This document shows positions 1 to 11,650 of a stretch of DNA of 64,000 nt, one piece after another. The translations under genes were made by a program, and so were the position numbers. This stretch comes from Cladorhizidae sp. MBARI D1340-BT2 (taxonomy: Eukaryota; Porifera; Demospongiae; Poecilosclerida; Cladorhizidae). How positions within the stretch are numbered: the stretch's first letter is position 1; every line of letters starts with the position of its first letter. Where the stretch lies: assembly GCA_028752905.1 (NCBI GenBank), contig JAQNBH010000012.1:28405816-28469815 (forward strand), given 5' to 3'. The notes under the pieces were generated by a model, which was not told the DNA's origin, did not search any database, and saw nothing but the letters and a program-made list of their open reading frames with translations.

Positions 1-369
1 ACAATAACTAAAATAACAACAGAAACAACTAATATAGCATGAAGATCATGGCTTCATAGAGACATTTTAGTTGCCAGGAAGAGTGGGGATGAGTGTCGAG
101 CCTGGAATTGTTCATGGCTATCCTTACTACATGGACCCATTAGCCTGATTTTTGGTTAGATGAAGTTTATTAAGTTAAGTCTTCGAAATAGACTAACCTG
201 GCTAGGCTCAGGTGAATCACAGTTGAAGGAACTTCAAGTGCAATTTTGACATATTCAAAGTAAAATCTTGGGAATGTATTATACATGTTGTCTACTTAAT
301 TGCCAAGTTCATTAACTGCAATTATCAATTAACTAACATTAGCTGCAAAAACAAATAGTGAATACATAC
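1..369 (-). other. Intron of Death module M0 (between U1 and the first Death exon)
   Basis: This stretch matches the sequence that follows the Death-exon acceptor in the other seven modules, so the window opens just inside an intron whose Death exon lies to the left, outside the window. It ends where a hAT element has inserted. No coding sequence is seen in it. Confidence 0.6.
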
Positions 370-3157
370 CAGGGTTTCATCTAGGATTTTGTATTTGGCG
401 GGGAAGAAACCACATCATGACCTTTGAACCCTTCTGTCACCTCACCATGCCCACTTTTACTGGCAATGCCCACTTTTTACTGCTCAGATCCTTAATGGAC
501 TGATAAAATCCAGTAAAGCTTGGCTTTGGTAGGCTGAGACTAATGTGCGTGTTTTTTAAAAATAACTATGCCGATAATTTTCCTTTATTTTGGAATAATT
601 CTGCTTCAAAAATCAAAACATAAAAAAGTAAATTGTTGCTTGTGATTTCAAAATGAAATGATATGTTGAATGCACAACCTTTAAGTTGTTAGCTGCAGCC
701 TGCAGTGCTTGCTTCAACCTTCAAAGACAGATTATATATATGGACAATTCCAATTTTTTTTAAATGGGTGGGGGAGGCTATTATGCTCCAATTATGCCCA
801 TTGCAATATTATTCCCTATTATTCAGAATAAGAAATGGGCATAATAAGGAGATTGACTTGCTGAAAAATTAATTAGCAAATATCAAATCTAATAACTCCA
901 TAACCACACAAGATATAATCAATATTAATATACCAAAGTGTCATTCAATATGCTTTCTAATGGTATTGACTTGCTCAAAAATTAATTAGCGAATATTAAA
1001 TCTAATAATTCCATAACCACACATGATATAATCACCATGTCCAATGTAGCCCATTCAATATGTTTTCTATTAGGTATGCTCTATTAGCCATACAATCATG
1101 CTTGTAAATGTGAACTGCAGGCTGAAGTGTTCAAGAGATCATGTGCACAAAATGAAAACATGTATAAAAATCTATAACTTGAGAAGTCTTTTCTTGATCT
1201 AGAACTAGAAACTCAACCCGCAGACAACTTGGAACAAAAACAACAAAAATATTTTTTCTCTATTTCAGCATGTCAATCTCTTTAGTTCTAAAAGAATAAG
1301 CAGCATAGCCTTGGGATGTTATGCATAGTTGTGCAGCACAATAATTTGTTGACCCTTTACCTAGTGGACTTTTACTTTACTTTTATTTTGCTGAATTATC
1401 AACAGTTGCTAATTTTTTCTGTCTCTTTTTTATTTCTGTCTCTTTGTTTTGCTGTTAGTTGTGGATAGTCATTGTCTAACTAACCACAGTAGTTGGTTGT
1501 TTCCAAATAGTGCACAGTACATGTGGCATTATGGACAGATTTTTGATTAGAAGGCCAACTGGTAGTGGTGACTCTGGTGAAGCCTCAGATGATCAAGTAC
1601 CTATTCCTAAGCAACCTCGTCTCTCAGGTGGATCAACAGAGAAAGTAAGCAGTGCTTGTGGAAGAATAAAATCTTACAAAAAGAACCTGAAGTACAATCC
1701 CGATTGGAGAGTTAAATGGAAGTGGATGGTGTTTAAGGAACAGGAAGGTGGCATGTTTTGCACTTTTTGCCAGAAATATGGCAAGCCCCCAGTGCAAGCA
1801 CGTGGTGCATGGTTACACGTCCTATAAATAACTGGGTCAAAGCAACTGAGCTACTTGGCAATCATGAAAAGTCTGAATGGCATCTAGCATCTGTCGAAAG
1901 ACAAGCAATGATTGAGAGTTCAAGAGCACATGGGGGTGTCATTGAACAGATGGTTAGTGCTTCTAATGAAGAGAGGAGAAAAAATCGTGAATTTATAAAG
2001 CAAGTAATTAGGTCTGTCTACTTTTTGGTTCGGCATCGTATTCCACATACAACAACTTTTGAAAGCCTGATTCACTTCAAATTGACAATGGAAATAAACA
2101 ACTCAAAGTACACCAAAATATATGTCCAGCCAATGCAACTTACCTCTCCAAAGCCATCACAGCTGAGCGTCTTAAAAGCATTAGCCATTGCTTTGAAAAG
2201 CAACTCCTTGGTTGCTTGAATTCTAGTCAGTACATTTCTCTATTGGCCGATGAAAGTACTGATGTGTCCTTCCAAACAGAATTATCAATATGTGCAAGGT
2301 AGTTGGAGAGTGGCAAGGCAGTAGAGCATTTCTTAGGGATTGTCCATGCCTGTAAAGTTAACGCTGATGCTCTCACACACTATCTACTCCAGTTTGTTAG
2401 CGACAAAGGAATTCCTGTTAGTAAGTTGCGTGGGTTAGGATTTGATGGAGCAAGCACGATGTCTGGAAAGAAAAGTGGGGTGCAAGTGCGGATGCGATAT
2501 CATTCTCCTAGTGCTTTATTTGTTCACTGCTGTTGTCACAGACTACAGTTGGCAGCTGTTCATGCTTCAAGTGAACACAATGAGGTCAAGAGAGTATTGG
2601 GAACTCTTCTCTCTGTGTGGCAAGCTTTCATTATTCACCTAAAAAGGCTGAGAGACTAGCAGAAATTCAAGCAGTGCTCAATGCCACTGAACTGGAAATG
2701 CACAAACCAAGTGACACACGTTGGTTGGCACAAGAGCGATGTGTTCGAGCTGTGAGACAATCATTGCCAGCATTGGTTGGCACCTTTGAACACATTTATG
2801 AGGAGAGTGGTGATGCTGAGGCATATGGCATTGCTAAGCTAGTGTGCACATATAAATTTGTGGCTTGTTTGTACTTTGTACATGCTTTGTGATGTACTCC
2901 ATACAATTGCTAAACTTCAAGGAAGCCAAGAATCTTGATCTTGCTATATATGTGATGGTTAAAAGCACTGTTGACAGACTATCTGAGTGCCCACTAACTA
3001 CTACCTGGTTTAAAGACCACACAGTGGTATTTTGAGATGAGGCAGCACTTGGTGAGCGAAACATCATTGTTCATCAAACCGATAAAGAATTCTTTATCTC
3101 AAAGATTTATCGTCCCTACATTCAGAGTGTAATTAACCATATTACTAGTAGGTTTAA

Positions 3158-4110
3158 CCCTCTCACTGGCATAAGCGACTTAAGTCGCGAAAACGGATTA
3201 ACCGCGATGAAACAATTCATAAAAAATTAACCGTTCGCGGTATTAACTTCAAAAATTGTACGAATATGCCCAATGCATGCCTCTAATATACCCCTGAATA
3301 TCAGGAAAATACGGAATGAGGAAAGGGAAGTAAACATGCCAGCAAACATCACTTCCGGTTAATTCCCGGTCTCGAAGAAGAAATGGCGACTTGCTTTAGA
3401 GTTAGAGACAAAGCGTTAGACTTCCTATTTGAGGATGACTTCGGCCTGTCCGAGATTGACGTTAGTGAAGGAGAGGAAGAAAGTGCCTGTGCTTACCTGG
3501 GAAGTGGCGTAGTTGACAGTGATGCTATGGTAGCTATAACAGAAGCTGTTGGCACCGACCACGAAGCAAGTTTTCAAAGTATAGATCGCCCTACTCTGCC
3601 AAGCGAAGCTTCAGACGATAGCGATGGTCATGAAGACTTCCCCCAAGGTAAGAATAGATAAGAGTTGTATAGTAAAGCCTAGTAACTAGCATAATAATAA
3701 GAACTATTTCTCCTGGGAAGGTAGTTTCACTCATGGAGCTGCAGGAGGAGGATGAGGAAGCAGCAGAGGAGAAGACAGGGTTGGAGGAGAGGTTATTTTA
3801 CAAACAGTTGTTGTTGTTGACCAAAAGTTGACCAGCTAACATTGCTGGTTTCATGTGTAATATGAAATTGAGATGATATAAACCCGATATAAACCCTTTT
3901 ATTTTACTTCCTGTCTCTTATAACAATATTCACATTTCTGTGGTTTGTTGCTAAGCAACAAAAATTTAACATAACGTCCCTTCATGCATCAGCTATCACC
4001 TGATATATAGTTGTTGGGTACTTGTCTTCATAAGGTCCTCTATAAAAAATATTATGTGAAATTGTGTCAATTTTTGTAAAATGTCCTCCGTAAATCTGCC
4101 AGTGAAAGGG
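3158..4110 (+). mobile_element. Non-autonomous piggyBac-type element nested in the hAT
   Basis: TTAA flanks both sides (3154-3157 and 4111-4114), the hallmark target duplication of piggyBac. The ends are 14-bp inverted repeats with one mismatch, CCCTCTCACTGGCA on the left and the complement of CCCTTTCACTGGCA on the right. A 14-bp perfect palindrome GCGACTTAAGTCGC sits at 3175-3188, just inside the left end. hAT coding sequence stops on the left flank and resumes on the right. At 953 bp it is far shorter than an autonomous element and keeps only an N-terminal transposase remnant. Confidence 0.88.
3383..3661 (+). pseudogene. piggyBac transposase N-terminal remnant (92 codons)
   Basis: An open frame begins MATCFRVRDK and is very acidic in the middle (EVSEGEEESAC-like, then SEASDDSDGHED), as expected for the disordered acidic N-terminus of piggyBac transposases ahead of the DDD catalytic domain. 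The reading ends shortly after CCCAAG|GTAAGAAT, which looks like a splice donor, so this may be exon 1 of a former transposase whose other exons were deleted. There is no catalytic domain. Assignment rests mainly on position inside TTAA-flanked ends; the peptide alone would not be diagnostic. Confidence 0.5.
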
Positions 4111-4913
4111 TTAAGCTCCTATGATGTTTACTCAGCATTTTCAGTGTTTAATCCATCCCATTTACCCCCAAAAGAAGATTCCCTGTCTTCATATGGTGAA
4201 GAAAAGCTACAAAAACTGACCAACTTCTACGGCAGTCCACAACAACTTACATTTCAGGGGCAGACAAGATTCTCAATACCTGATATAGACACACAACAAA
4301 CTGAGGCTGAGTGGAAAATCTATCGGCGCATATTGTTCACGAATTTTCATAATGCTTCTAATTCTGATGTTCTTACTAGCCATTTAACAAATGACACTCT
4401 AAAAGCAGGCTTTCCAAATCTTGAACGTCTTGCTTCAATCTCCTTGGTCCTGCCTATCACTACAGCAACAGTTGAAAGAAGCTTCAGCGATATGAAACTA
4501 ATAAAAACGAGGCTGAGAAGCAGACTTGGTGAGGACACTTTAGACCAAGCTATGCGAGTGTGTATCGAGGGTCCTGAACGTTTGAGTGATGAAGAACTGG
4601 AAGTGATTATAGATCACTGGAAAGAACAGAAACAACGTAAACTCAATTTATAAATCTTACTTTAATATAATAATTCTTTTTTTATTGTAAAAGTCATGAT
4701 TATTTTGGGGAGGGGGAAGCTGGAGTATTTGGGGGGGAAGCTGGAGTGTTTGGGGGGGAAGCTTCCCCCCCGCCCCCCCCCCCCCACTAGATGAAACCTT
4801 GCATACCTATTATGACACAACAATTTTGTTAAATCCTTGTGGTGTAGGTGGGAGGTGGGGTAATCCCTGATCCCCAGACTCCCTGAGAATCCCTGATAGA
4901 TGGTTTTGCTAAC

Positions 4914-4981
4914 CTCTGCCTTGATGCTGCTTGGGAATGCAGTGATGGCAGCTGCTTCTTCATCAGTTCTTCCAGTAACAT
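4914..4981 (-). CDS. Exon U1 of Death module M0
   Basis: A 68-bp exon with acceptor GTTGTTGCTGCAG and donor GAG|GTTAGC. Read with two leading bases completing a codon, it encodes VTGRTDEEAAAITAFPSSIK plus two residues. The same exon occurs in seven more modules at exactly 68 bp. Its Death exons lie left of the window, separated from it by the 4.4-kb hAT insertion in the intron. In M3 a stop would occur in the alternative MLLEEL frame, which supports the frame chosen here. Confidence 0.6.
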
Positions 4982-6545
4982 CTGCAGCAACAACAGCTAG
5001 TCAATGAGTGGATTATTTTGCGAGTGCATCAATGGAAGGTTTTATTTACACTACTACTAAACATACCAAGCATGTGTATATTCACAAGTGAACCATAAAC
5101 TCTGGTTGTCTATCACCACTTCTAACCAAACCAGCAAGAAAACCAGAGCTTAGAAACAACTGAGCCATTACTTAACAAATATTGCACACACATTGAACCT
5201 TCTACCATGTAAATAAATGTTTTGCATTATTTATTAGACAGGAGCAGAAAGCTAAACTTCTGTTACATGAGCCACATGAAGATGCAGTAACTCTCATAAG
5301 CCAGACAAAGAAGGAGCTACTCTCATGAGTCACACTAAGAATTGCTGAGCCACACCAAGAAAGAAGAGCAGGCAGTGTTTGCAGGAAGGTATAGGTGCCT
5401 GTGCAGCTTTCCTCAAAATAAGAACTTTAATAAATGGTAATAAGCAAGAAAGAGAACCTTCAAGAATGCAGTTGTGATTTTCAGCCATTTTTAGAGGTTG
5501 AACACCTCTGCAAACAACACTTATGTAATAGTAAATATACCCATAAGCTTGTGGTAGACTACCCCCAACATCATCTCCAACATTAGACCCGCCATACCTC
5601 TAGTCATAGCCCTAGACTTAGACTGTAGTTCTATACCAGTCCCGTCAGACATTCCTATATCCATAACTCAAATACCAAACAACTCACACCCAGCTAGCCC
5701 AACCGCCAGATTCAGCCCTAGATTAAAAAAACATGCCTACACTGGACATCCCCATACTCCTAGGCTGACACTATAATGCCACACATGTCCTTCACGCTCC
5801 GCAATAGACAGACCCAAACAAGAACAGCAGCACAGAAAACAAGAACAAAATGGTTGAGCAGAACAGAGCACAGGACATTGCATTGCACACACCATATATA
5901 GCAATACAACATTCAAAATTAAGTGTCAGGGCCGCTTTTATCCAGTTTTACACATAAAGTCGATTTGTCACTAGGCTTACCTCAGTTTTCTGTCTTCTCT
6001 GCTAGTCCTATCACACACCCAGTCATCCACATCACCACGTAATATCTCTGTCAATCACACCATTCACCATTTTACATGGACCAACCGCAGAACTGCATGA
6101 CATGCTTAACCTTATATGTATACACCATCAGGCAAGCAGCACTTCATTCTTACTGATGAAGATACCTATGTGTCAAAGGCTTTGTAATGAGAATTTAATT
6201 CATCTCTGTATCAAGTTCATGCCTGCTATTATTACAGGGAGAAAGAAATCCAATTAAACTGCCAAGAGCCACACTTCAGCTAGAAGCCGGCTGCTAGAAG
6301 CAATCTATTCCTGAGGAACTGATGGGTCCCCAGAGAGTGGGTGGTCCATACGGTGAGTCAGAAAGAGAGGAAGAGGTTGGTCTTACCATCATAAATTAGA
6401 GGATTCACTCCACCCATCTTTTAACATCTCATACTTCATCCATGACATGGAGGGAAGAAGAACATCTCCAGCATCACTACCAACAACACTGACATACCAC
6501 ATGCACACACTATACTAGTACCCACTACCAAGTAACAACTACACA
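4982..6545. other. M0 upstream spacer with conserved block and CCAAT/TATA-like segment
   Basis: The spacer includes a degraded copy (about 5230-5520) of the conserved block found upstream of U1 in every module, an ACCCCCAGAT-rich tract (5560-5760), and a promoter-like ACCAACCGCAG ... CTTATATGTATACACC segment at about 6078-6130. The minus-strand frames are broken in this copy. No gene could be supported. Confidence 0.4.
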
Positions 6546-6617
6546 TTAGATAGCTTCATACCCCCACAGGAAGGATACTTCACACCAGCTGGCCTCCATC
6601 ACCCCAACTAATGTGAA

Positions 6618-6700
6618 GGCCTGCTGTTGAGCATATCCACCCGTCCAAGTTGTTTTATTGCTAAGTAGCAATGGAAGAGTTTGCGTGATCTCTGTTTCGA
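6618..6700 (-). pseudogene. Short retrotransposon RT-connection fragment
   Basis: About 80 bp match the antisense pol fragment at 27.69-27.77 kb, with the shared peptide TLPLLL and the same context. It is a small relic of the same Ty3-type family, with no complete domain. Confidence 0.5.
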
Positions 6701-6965
6701 AAGTTAAAAGGCTCTGGAGTTGGAGACGTATTTGTGCCATAGTTCACCACTGCCACCATGTGGTATAACTATTTCAAGAATAATCCCAGAACTAGACAGG
6801 CATATGTTTTATATAGAAAACCAACCATTCTATTAATAGCATGATATATATAGCTTAGATGGCATGAATGACCTTCATGGTAAACCTCAGTAACCACAGA
6901 GTATACATACATTCAGGATATTACTAACCACTAATAGTAAACCTGTGATATGTGCTAAGTGTCAC

Positions 6966-7432
6966 ATTCCATAATACACACACCCCACTACTACCACAAG
7001 TGATGCACAACACAACCCAACTCAAACTCATACACCATCCTAAACCAGCAACTCATATACGCACACCCCACTATACCAATCATACCCACACCACTCCCAC
7101 CACCCCAAATCAAACATACATCAGTTCACCACCCTATCCCATAAACACACCACCCCCACCATCCCAATCAAATGACACACACACCACCTCAACCCACACA
7201 AACACACCACTACCCCACTTCACTTATCCCACAACCCCAACCCATACACACATAGCACACAAACACCACCTCATACACACACACCATGTCTACATCTTGC
7301 ACACACCTCTCCCACTACCAAACTCATACACACACCACACAACTCACACCCTCTACCCACCAACTAAATCAAGCACACACTAACCCCCACCACCATAACT
7401 CACATACACATTACTCCAATTAGTTCCAACAC
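6966..7432. repeat. C/A-rich, G-depleted tract (M0 copy)
   Basis: The plus strand is almost free of G and built from degenerate CCCAACTCATACACACC-like words. Homologous tracts occur at 24.1, 38.2, 48.2, 56.2 and 63.5 kb. Long Thr/His/Pro-rich frames across it are a composition effect and are not annotated as genes. Confidence 0.85.
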
Positions 7433-8184
7433 AAAAACATTCTTTATTTAGCACCCTCCCTCACACTTAGTGCCCCATCCTCCCTCCCTTCCCTCCTATC
7501 CCAAAACACAGGTACACCACTCCCTCGAGGTTTATATAACTCAGGAGACCCAGGCGGAAGGAGTGGTACCCTTTGCTTCTGTCCCCGAGCCCCATCCCAA
7601 AATGAACAGTGTTTGTTTAGATACACAGTGGCGCACATGGATAGCCACACCCACTAATATTAAACATGGATGAAATATTATCCCAGCTTTTTGAAACTAG
7701 TGAAAGCGAAACTTATAAACCACAAAAAAATCCAGTCCTATTCCTATAGCCGCCAGTGACCTGCACTAATTAAAGGTTTTCTCACCCTCACTGCCACTAC
7801 CAGGCTGATCACCTGAACCAAAAGCACTAACACAGTCAAAACAATAACATTTACTATGTATTAGCTAAATAAATGATTAATAAGCAATATAGCTAGTACT
7901 TCATTGATCTTAACCAGTGTATGAAAAAATGCTTACCTCAAACATTTATGCTAAATAAAATAAATAAAAAATCCTGTACGCTCAATTTCTTCTGACGCAT
8001 CATTTGTATGCTCTGTATTTTCTATTTCTGCATCAGCAAGTAACTAGCAACCTTTCCATTCTGGCAGCTGCGATATGAAAGTTGATTTGTACCGATGACT
8101 TATCTTTCTTAAAAAAATTTGCCAATAATTTAACTGAATCAATCAATGCTTTGGTCTTCAGGGGCATATGAAGACAAGGAGACA
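7433..8184. other. Unit block between C/A tract and minisatellite (M0)
   Basis: On the minus strand this block shows AATAAAGAATG (about 7440-7450) next to a stop codon, preceded by a proline/arginine/glycine-rich frame (7444-7650). Copies at 24.8, 28.7, 38.8 and 48.6 kb differ by frame-changing indels or a MITE insertion, so the frame is probably not coding. The right part (7680-8184) is AT-rich spacer. Confidence 0.4.
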
Positions 8185-9049
8185 ATGCAAAACATTTATA
8201 CTCACTGGCAACACATTTATACTCACTGGCAACTCATTTATACTCACTGGCAACACATTTATACTCACTGGCAACACATTTATACTCACTGGCAACACAT
8301 TTATCTCACTGGCAACACATTTATACTCATTGGCAACAAATTTATGCTCACTGGCAACACATTTATACTCACTGGCAACACATTTATACTCACTGGCAAG
8401 ATATTTATCTCACTGGAAACACATTTATACTAACTGGCAACACATTTATATTCACAGGCAACATATTTATACTCACTGGCAACTCATTTATACTCACTGG
8501 CAACACATTTATACTCACTGGCAACTCATTTATACTCACTGGCAACACATTTATACTCACTGGCAACACATTTATACTCACTGGCAACACATTTGTACTC
8601 ACTGGCAACTCATTTATACTCACTGGCAACACATTTATACTCACTGGCAACACATTTATCTCACTGGCAACACATTTATACTCATTGGCAACAAATTTAT
8701 GCTCACTGGCAACACATTTATACTCACTGGCAACACATTTATACTCACTGGCAAGATATTTATACTCACTGGAAACACATTTATACTAACTGGCAACACA
8801 TTTATATTCACAGGCAACATATTTATACTCACTGGCAACTCATTTATACTCACTGGCAACACATTTATACTCACTGGCAACTCATTTATACTCACTGGCA
8901 ACACATTTATACTCACTGGCAACACATTTATACTCACTGGCAACACATTTATACTCACTGGCAACTCATTTATACTCACTGGCAACACATTTATACTCAC
9001 TGGCAACACATTTATACTCACTGGCAACACATTTATACTCACTGGCAAC
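8185..9049. repeat. 21-bp minisatellite array A (about 41 units)
   Basis: The consensus is AACACATTTATACTCACTGGC, 21 bp. Variants such as TTATCTCACTGG, GCTCACTGG and GGAAACAC recur in the same order 355 bp apart (about 8301 and 8656), so a higher-order block was duplicated once. Because 21 is a multiple of three, several frames on both strands stay open with a seven-residue period (TGNTFIL, PVSINVL). These frames are by-products of the repeat. Confidence 0.95.
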
Positions 9050-9215
9050 ATGTGTCACTTGAAATGCACGTGATTCATGATCTGTCAGCCAGTGATGGGT
9101 CTAATTTCATACCATGGTCTTGAGAATTGAGATTCAGCAGTTGGGCAGCTCCAGATGCATGACTGTGCTTATTCACTCTAGCATTCAATCAAGTCAGGAA
9201 TCACATGCATTTACC

Positions 9216-9347
9216 CAAGCCTAACAGAACACACTTACCCTGCACAACCAATAATTAACACTCACCCTCATGTTAATGTATGAGACCTTTCACCTCACCC
9301 TTATATTGGTATTAACATGATTGCATAGTACACACTCATTGGTTATT
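9216..9347 (+). repeat. LTR-like segment, 5' side of retroelement G0
   Basis: This block (CCTAACAGAACACACTTACC ... ATTAACACTCAC ... GTTAATGTATGAGACC ... ATTGGTTATTT) recurs downstream of the integrase/RT remnant at 11.52-11.65 kb, as expected of paired LTRs. Exact LTR ends cannot be fixed. Confidence 0.5.
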
Positions 9348-9641
9348 TGTGGTGGAAGCATCCTCAAAACATGCTCCACAGCAAATCTTTTACCAGCTTC
9401 TTCTGGGATGCTTCAACCAACTACACAATAGTTACTTAAATCTTTGTCCCTAGCAGTACACAATGTCGCACTTTTGTTTGGCTTGATAGTTGATGGTGGG
9501 AGGCTACTATCAAGCCAAACAAAAGTGCTACACAGTGTACTGCTAGGGACAATTAAACAACAATTGTGTAGCTGGTTGAAACAGCCCAGAAGAGGCTGGT
9601 AAAAGATTTGCTGTGCATGTTTAGAGGATGCTTCCACCACA
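9348..9641. repeat. 294-bp inverted repeat (hairpin) covering the gag start, copy 1
   Basis: The left arm TGTGGTGGAAGCATCCTC... is the reverse complement of the right arm ...GAGGATGCTTCCACCACA. The stem closes at CTTGATAGT / ACTATCAAG around a 14-nt loop (9491-9504). The right arm runs into the gag-like reading, so the left arm is an inverted duplicate of it. Further copies are at 41.6 and 56.9 kb. Confidence 0.85.
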
Positions 9642-10156
9642 CATTGCTTTGGTAGTGAGGAACAAAGACCCAGTCACACTAAGTTGGCACTATGGTTGAC
9701 AAATACCTCACTTGGTCATCTAGTACTCAGAAAATATAAGAGAAGGACCCCTTACCAACAGACACATAATCATGATGTCAAGAAGCTGGGACCAGCCAAG
9801 TGTCCTAAAGAGAAAGTATACCTTTGCTGTCCCACCTGCCATCACTCACATGACTACCTGGTACAGGGCTTACTGAATCGCAAGGATGCAACCATCAAGT
9901 TAGACACAGCAGCTTCACACTCTGTGGTTTCCAAGACTGCACTTCTGGAAGGAGGAGAGAAGCTATCCTTAGTAAGGGTGACTGGTCCACTCAAGGAATT
10001 TGACATAGCAAACATAAACATTGACATAGGTGGGAGACAGCAAAACTTCAAGGAGCTGTGGCTGATGGCATCACTGCTGATATTCTAATGGGTCAAGATG
10101 CTCCCTTCCTAAACCACTTACTTGAGCCATTAGTGAAAGAGAGACTGATGATTTAA
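9642..10156 (+). pseudogene. Ty3-type gag end and aspartic protease, element G0
   Basis: The reading passes a gag-like segment (RKYKRRTPYQQTH), then a retropepsin-like motif IKLDTAASHSVVS with DTA in place of the usual DTG/DSG triad, and ends ADI.MGQDAPFLNHLL.. with the flap-like ILLGQD motif degraded to ILMGQD, before TAA at 10154-10156. At least one frame change separates the DTA part from the flap part. Function by family: cleavage of the retroelement polyprotein. This copy is dead. Confidence 0.75.
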
Positions 10157-10667
10157 ACACAAGCTATGTTGGTACAGACCAGACAAGCTGCAGAGCAAGA
10201 GCAACAACACTTGCAGGCTGATGAGATAGCTACAGTGAACTCAGGAGGAATACTCACACCATGGGAGGAGTTAGTTGGAAATGACAGCGATATTTTGGTT
10301 GACCTGGATCAGAAACCCAGATAAAGCAAATGACAAAAATGAAAAGATGCTTAAGGCTTTGTCACTATCCCATCTGTCATTCCTGAGATGAACACCTCCT
10401 CTAAATTAGATGAGAACACGCCCTCTCAACCAGATAAGACTACACTCACTCGACCAGATGAGAATACACGTCTCAACCAGAGGATAACGCATACTCACAA
10501 ATATATGAGAACACGCCCTCTCAACCAGATGAGAACACAACCTCTAAAATAGGTGTTGATGAACATGGTTGCCAGACTTTAGTGCTGAGCTACAGAACAA
10601 CTCATACTTGCACAAATAGTGAGAATCGCTGAACCAGGGGAACTCTGATTAGTTTTGTGAGGTTGGA
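10157..10667 (+). other. Protease-integrase linker with degenerate acidic repeats (G0)
   Basis: This stretch encodes remnants rich in DENTPSQPDK-like repeats (10390-10545), with stops. The same linker lies between protease and integrase remnants in the other copies (15.4-15.9, 19.3-19.8, 42.4-42.9, 58.7-59.0 kb). Confidence 0.6.
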
Positions 10668-11400
10668 TTGTTGTTTAGATGTCGACATGACAAGTTAGAC
10701 AATGAAATGGCACCAACCAGTGTTGCCAGGCAACAGACAACAGCAAGCCATAGCGCACACACTCTACATGACCGGTCACCTCGGGTACAACAAAGCCAGA
10801 CACAGACTGTTGGCCCACTTTTACTGGCCAGGCCTCAGCCGGGATGTGAATCAAGCCTGTTTAACAACCATGAGGGAGAACCTGGAACAGATGCAGCATA
10901 TAGCACCAGTTACATACAGAGTGCACATGCATGACAGAAAGAAAAGGCATAGAATTATTCATGTCAATATAATGAAGTCTTTGCACAGTCCAGTGGCATC
11001 TGTATTTTCTGTCACCTTAACAGATGAAGAAACTCTGCAGGGACTTCTCTTACCAACCCTATGAGAATCAGATTCAAAAGCTCTCATGGGATAAAGCTTA
11101 AATGATGGACAGACTTCACAGCTCCAATGCTTGATGGATACTTCCCCAACAGTCTTCACAAATATCTCTGGGGAAACCACGGCAGTGGGACATGCCATTG
11201 AGACCAAGCAAGCCCAGCCCAACAGGATTCCGCCAAGCAAGTCCCCAAGAGTTGTGAAGATGGCATTCACAAGGAAATCCAGACATTGTTGGAACATACT
11301 ATTATGGAACCATCTAAGACCCTCTGGTCATTTCCAATCCTAACAGTGAGGAAGGACGAAATGGTAAGGATGTGCATTGATTAGAGCTAATTGAATGCAT
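10668..11400 (+). pseudogene. Integrase zinc finger fused to integrase C-terminus and RT start, G0
   Basis: The H2C2 finger region HMTGHLGYNKARHRLLAHFY runs directly into MRENLEQMQHIAPVTYRVHM and the integrase C-terminal HVNxMKSxHSP motif; the DDE catalytic core is deleted at NQAC. After a stop near 11064 the reading continues as TSPTVFTNISGETTA and KEIQTLLE, the segment that precedes the RT fingers in Ty3 elements, then decays. The order is therefore integrase followed by RT. Confidence 0.75.
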
Positions 11401-11523
11401 TGACACGAGCCGACCAACAGCCAAACAAGACAAGTATTGTTCGCAGATCAGAAGTGACAATTTCTACACACTCTCCTGCTAACTACTCCATACTCCTTAA
11501 GGAAGGGGTGCGGGCAGAGGCCC

Positions 11524-11650
11524 AAGCCTAACTGGCAACACTTGGCCTACACAATCAACAATTTACACTCACTCACATGTTAATGTGTGAAACCTCTCAC
11601 CTCACACCTCACACATTAATGACTTGTATTTGATTGGTTATTTGTAATTA
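11524..11650 (+). repeat. LTR-like segment, 3' side of G0
   Basis: This is the partner of 9216-9347: GGCAACACTTGGCCTACACA, TTTACACTCACTCACATGTT, CCTCTCACCTCACAC, ATTGGTTATTT. It is followed at about 11680-11706 by GTGTTGACAGTGAGTGTAAA, the reverse complement of the 21-bp minisatellite unit with flanking bases. Confidence 0.5.

Larger units (their letters stand above)
1531..4653 (+). pseudogene. hAT transposase, BED/TTF finger plus DUF4371-type core, broken
   Basis: The reading starts at an MDRFLIRR-type N-terminus (1531). It shows a finger-like region with CTFCQKYG (about 1758-1785) followed by a KATELLGNHEKSEWH segment, as in the TTF-type finger of ZNF862/hAT proteins. The catalytic RNase H-like core has LLADESTDVSFQ (about 2240-2275), GFDGASTMSGKKSG (about 2440-2480) and HCCCHRLQLA (about 2525-2555). 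The C-terminal hAT dimerization domain reads LPITTATVERSFSDMKLIK (about 4450-4506) and ends at the stop at 4653. The frame shifts near 1820, 2220, 2300, 2640 and 2890, and a 953-bp insertion splits it. It is therefore a dead transposase. Confidence 0.85.
370..4801 (+). mobile_element. hAT DNA transposon, ZNF862-like, degraded
   Basis: The ends form a 15-bp imperfect inverted repeat: CAGGGTTTCATCTAG on the left and its reverse complement, with one mismatch (CAAGGTTTCATCTAG), on the right. CAGGG-type ends are typical of hAT elements. The flanks, compared with other copies of the host repeat, place the insertion in the M0 intron near a CATAC motif, but a clean 8-bp target duplication cannot be resolved. 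A poly-G/poly-C rich segment (about 4713-4785) lies just inside the right end. The element carries a broken transposase gene and is itself interrupted by a piggyBac-type element. Confidence 0.8.

Noticed and set aside
6952..7383. Thr/His/Pro-rich frames in the C/A-rich tracts (also 24377-24757, 38376-38747)
   Set aside because: Result of extreme base composition: without G on the plus strand, TAG and TGA stops cannot occur. Frames differ between copies.
8185..9049. CRISPR-like array
   Set aside because: Units are contiguous 21-mers without unique spacers, in a eukaryotic transposon-rich context.
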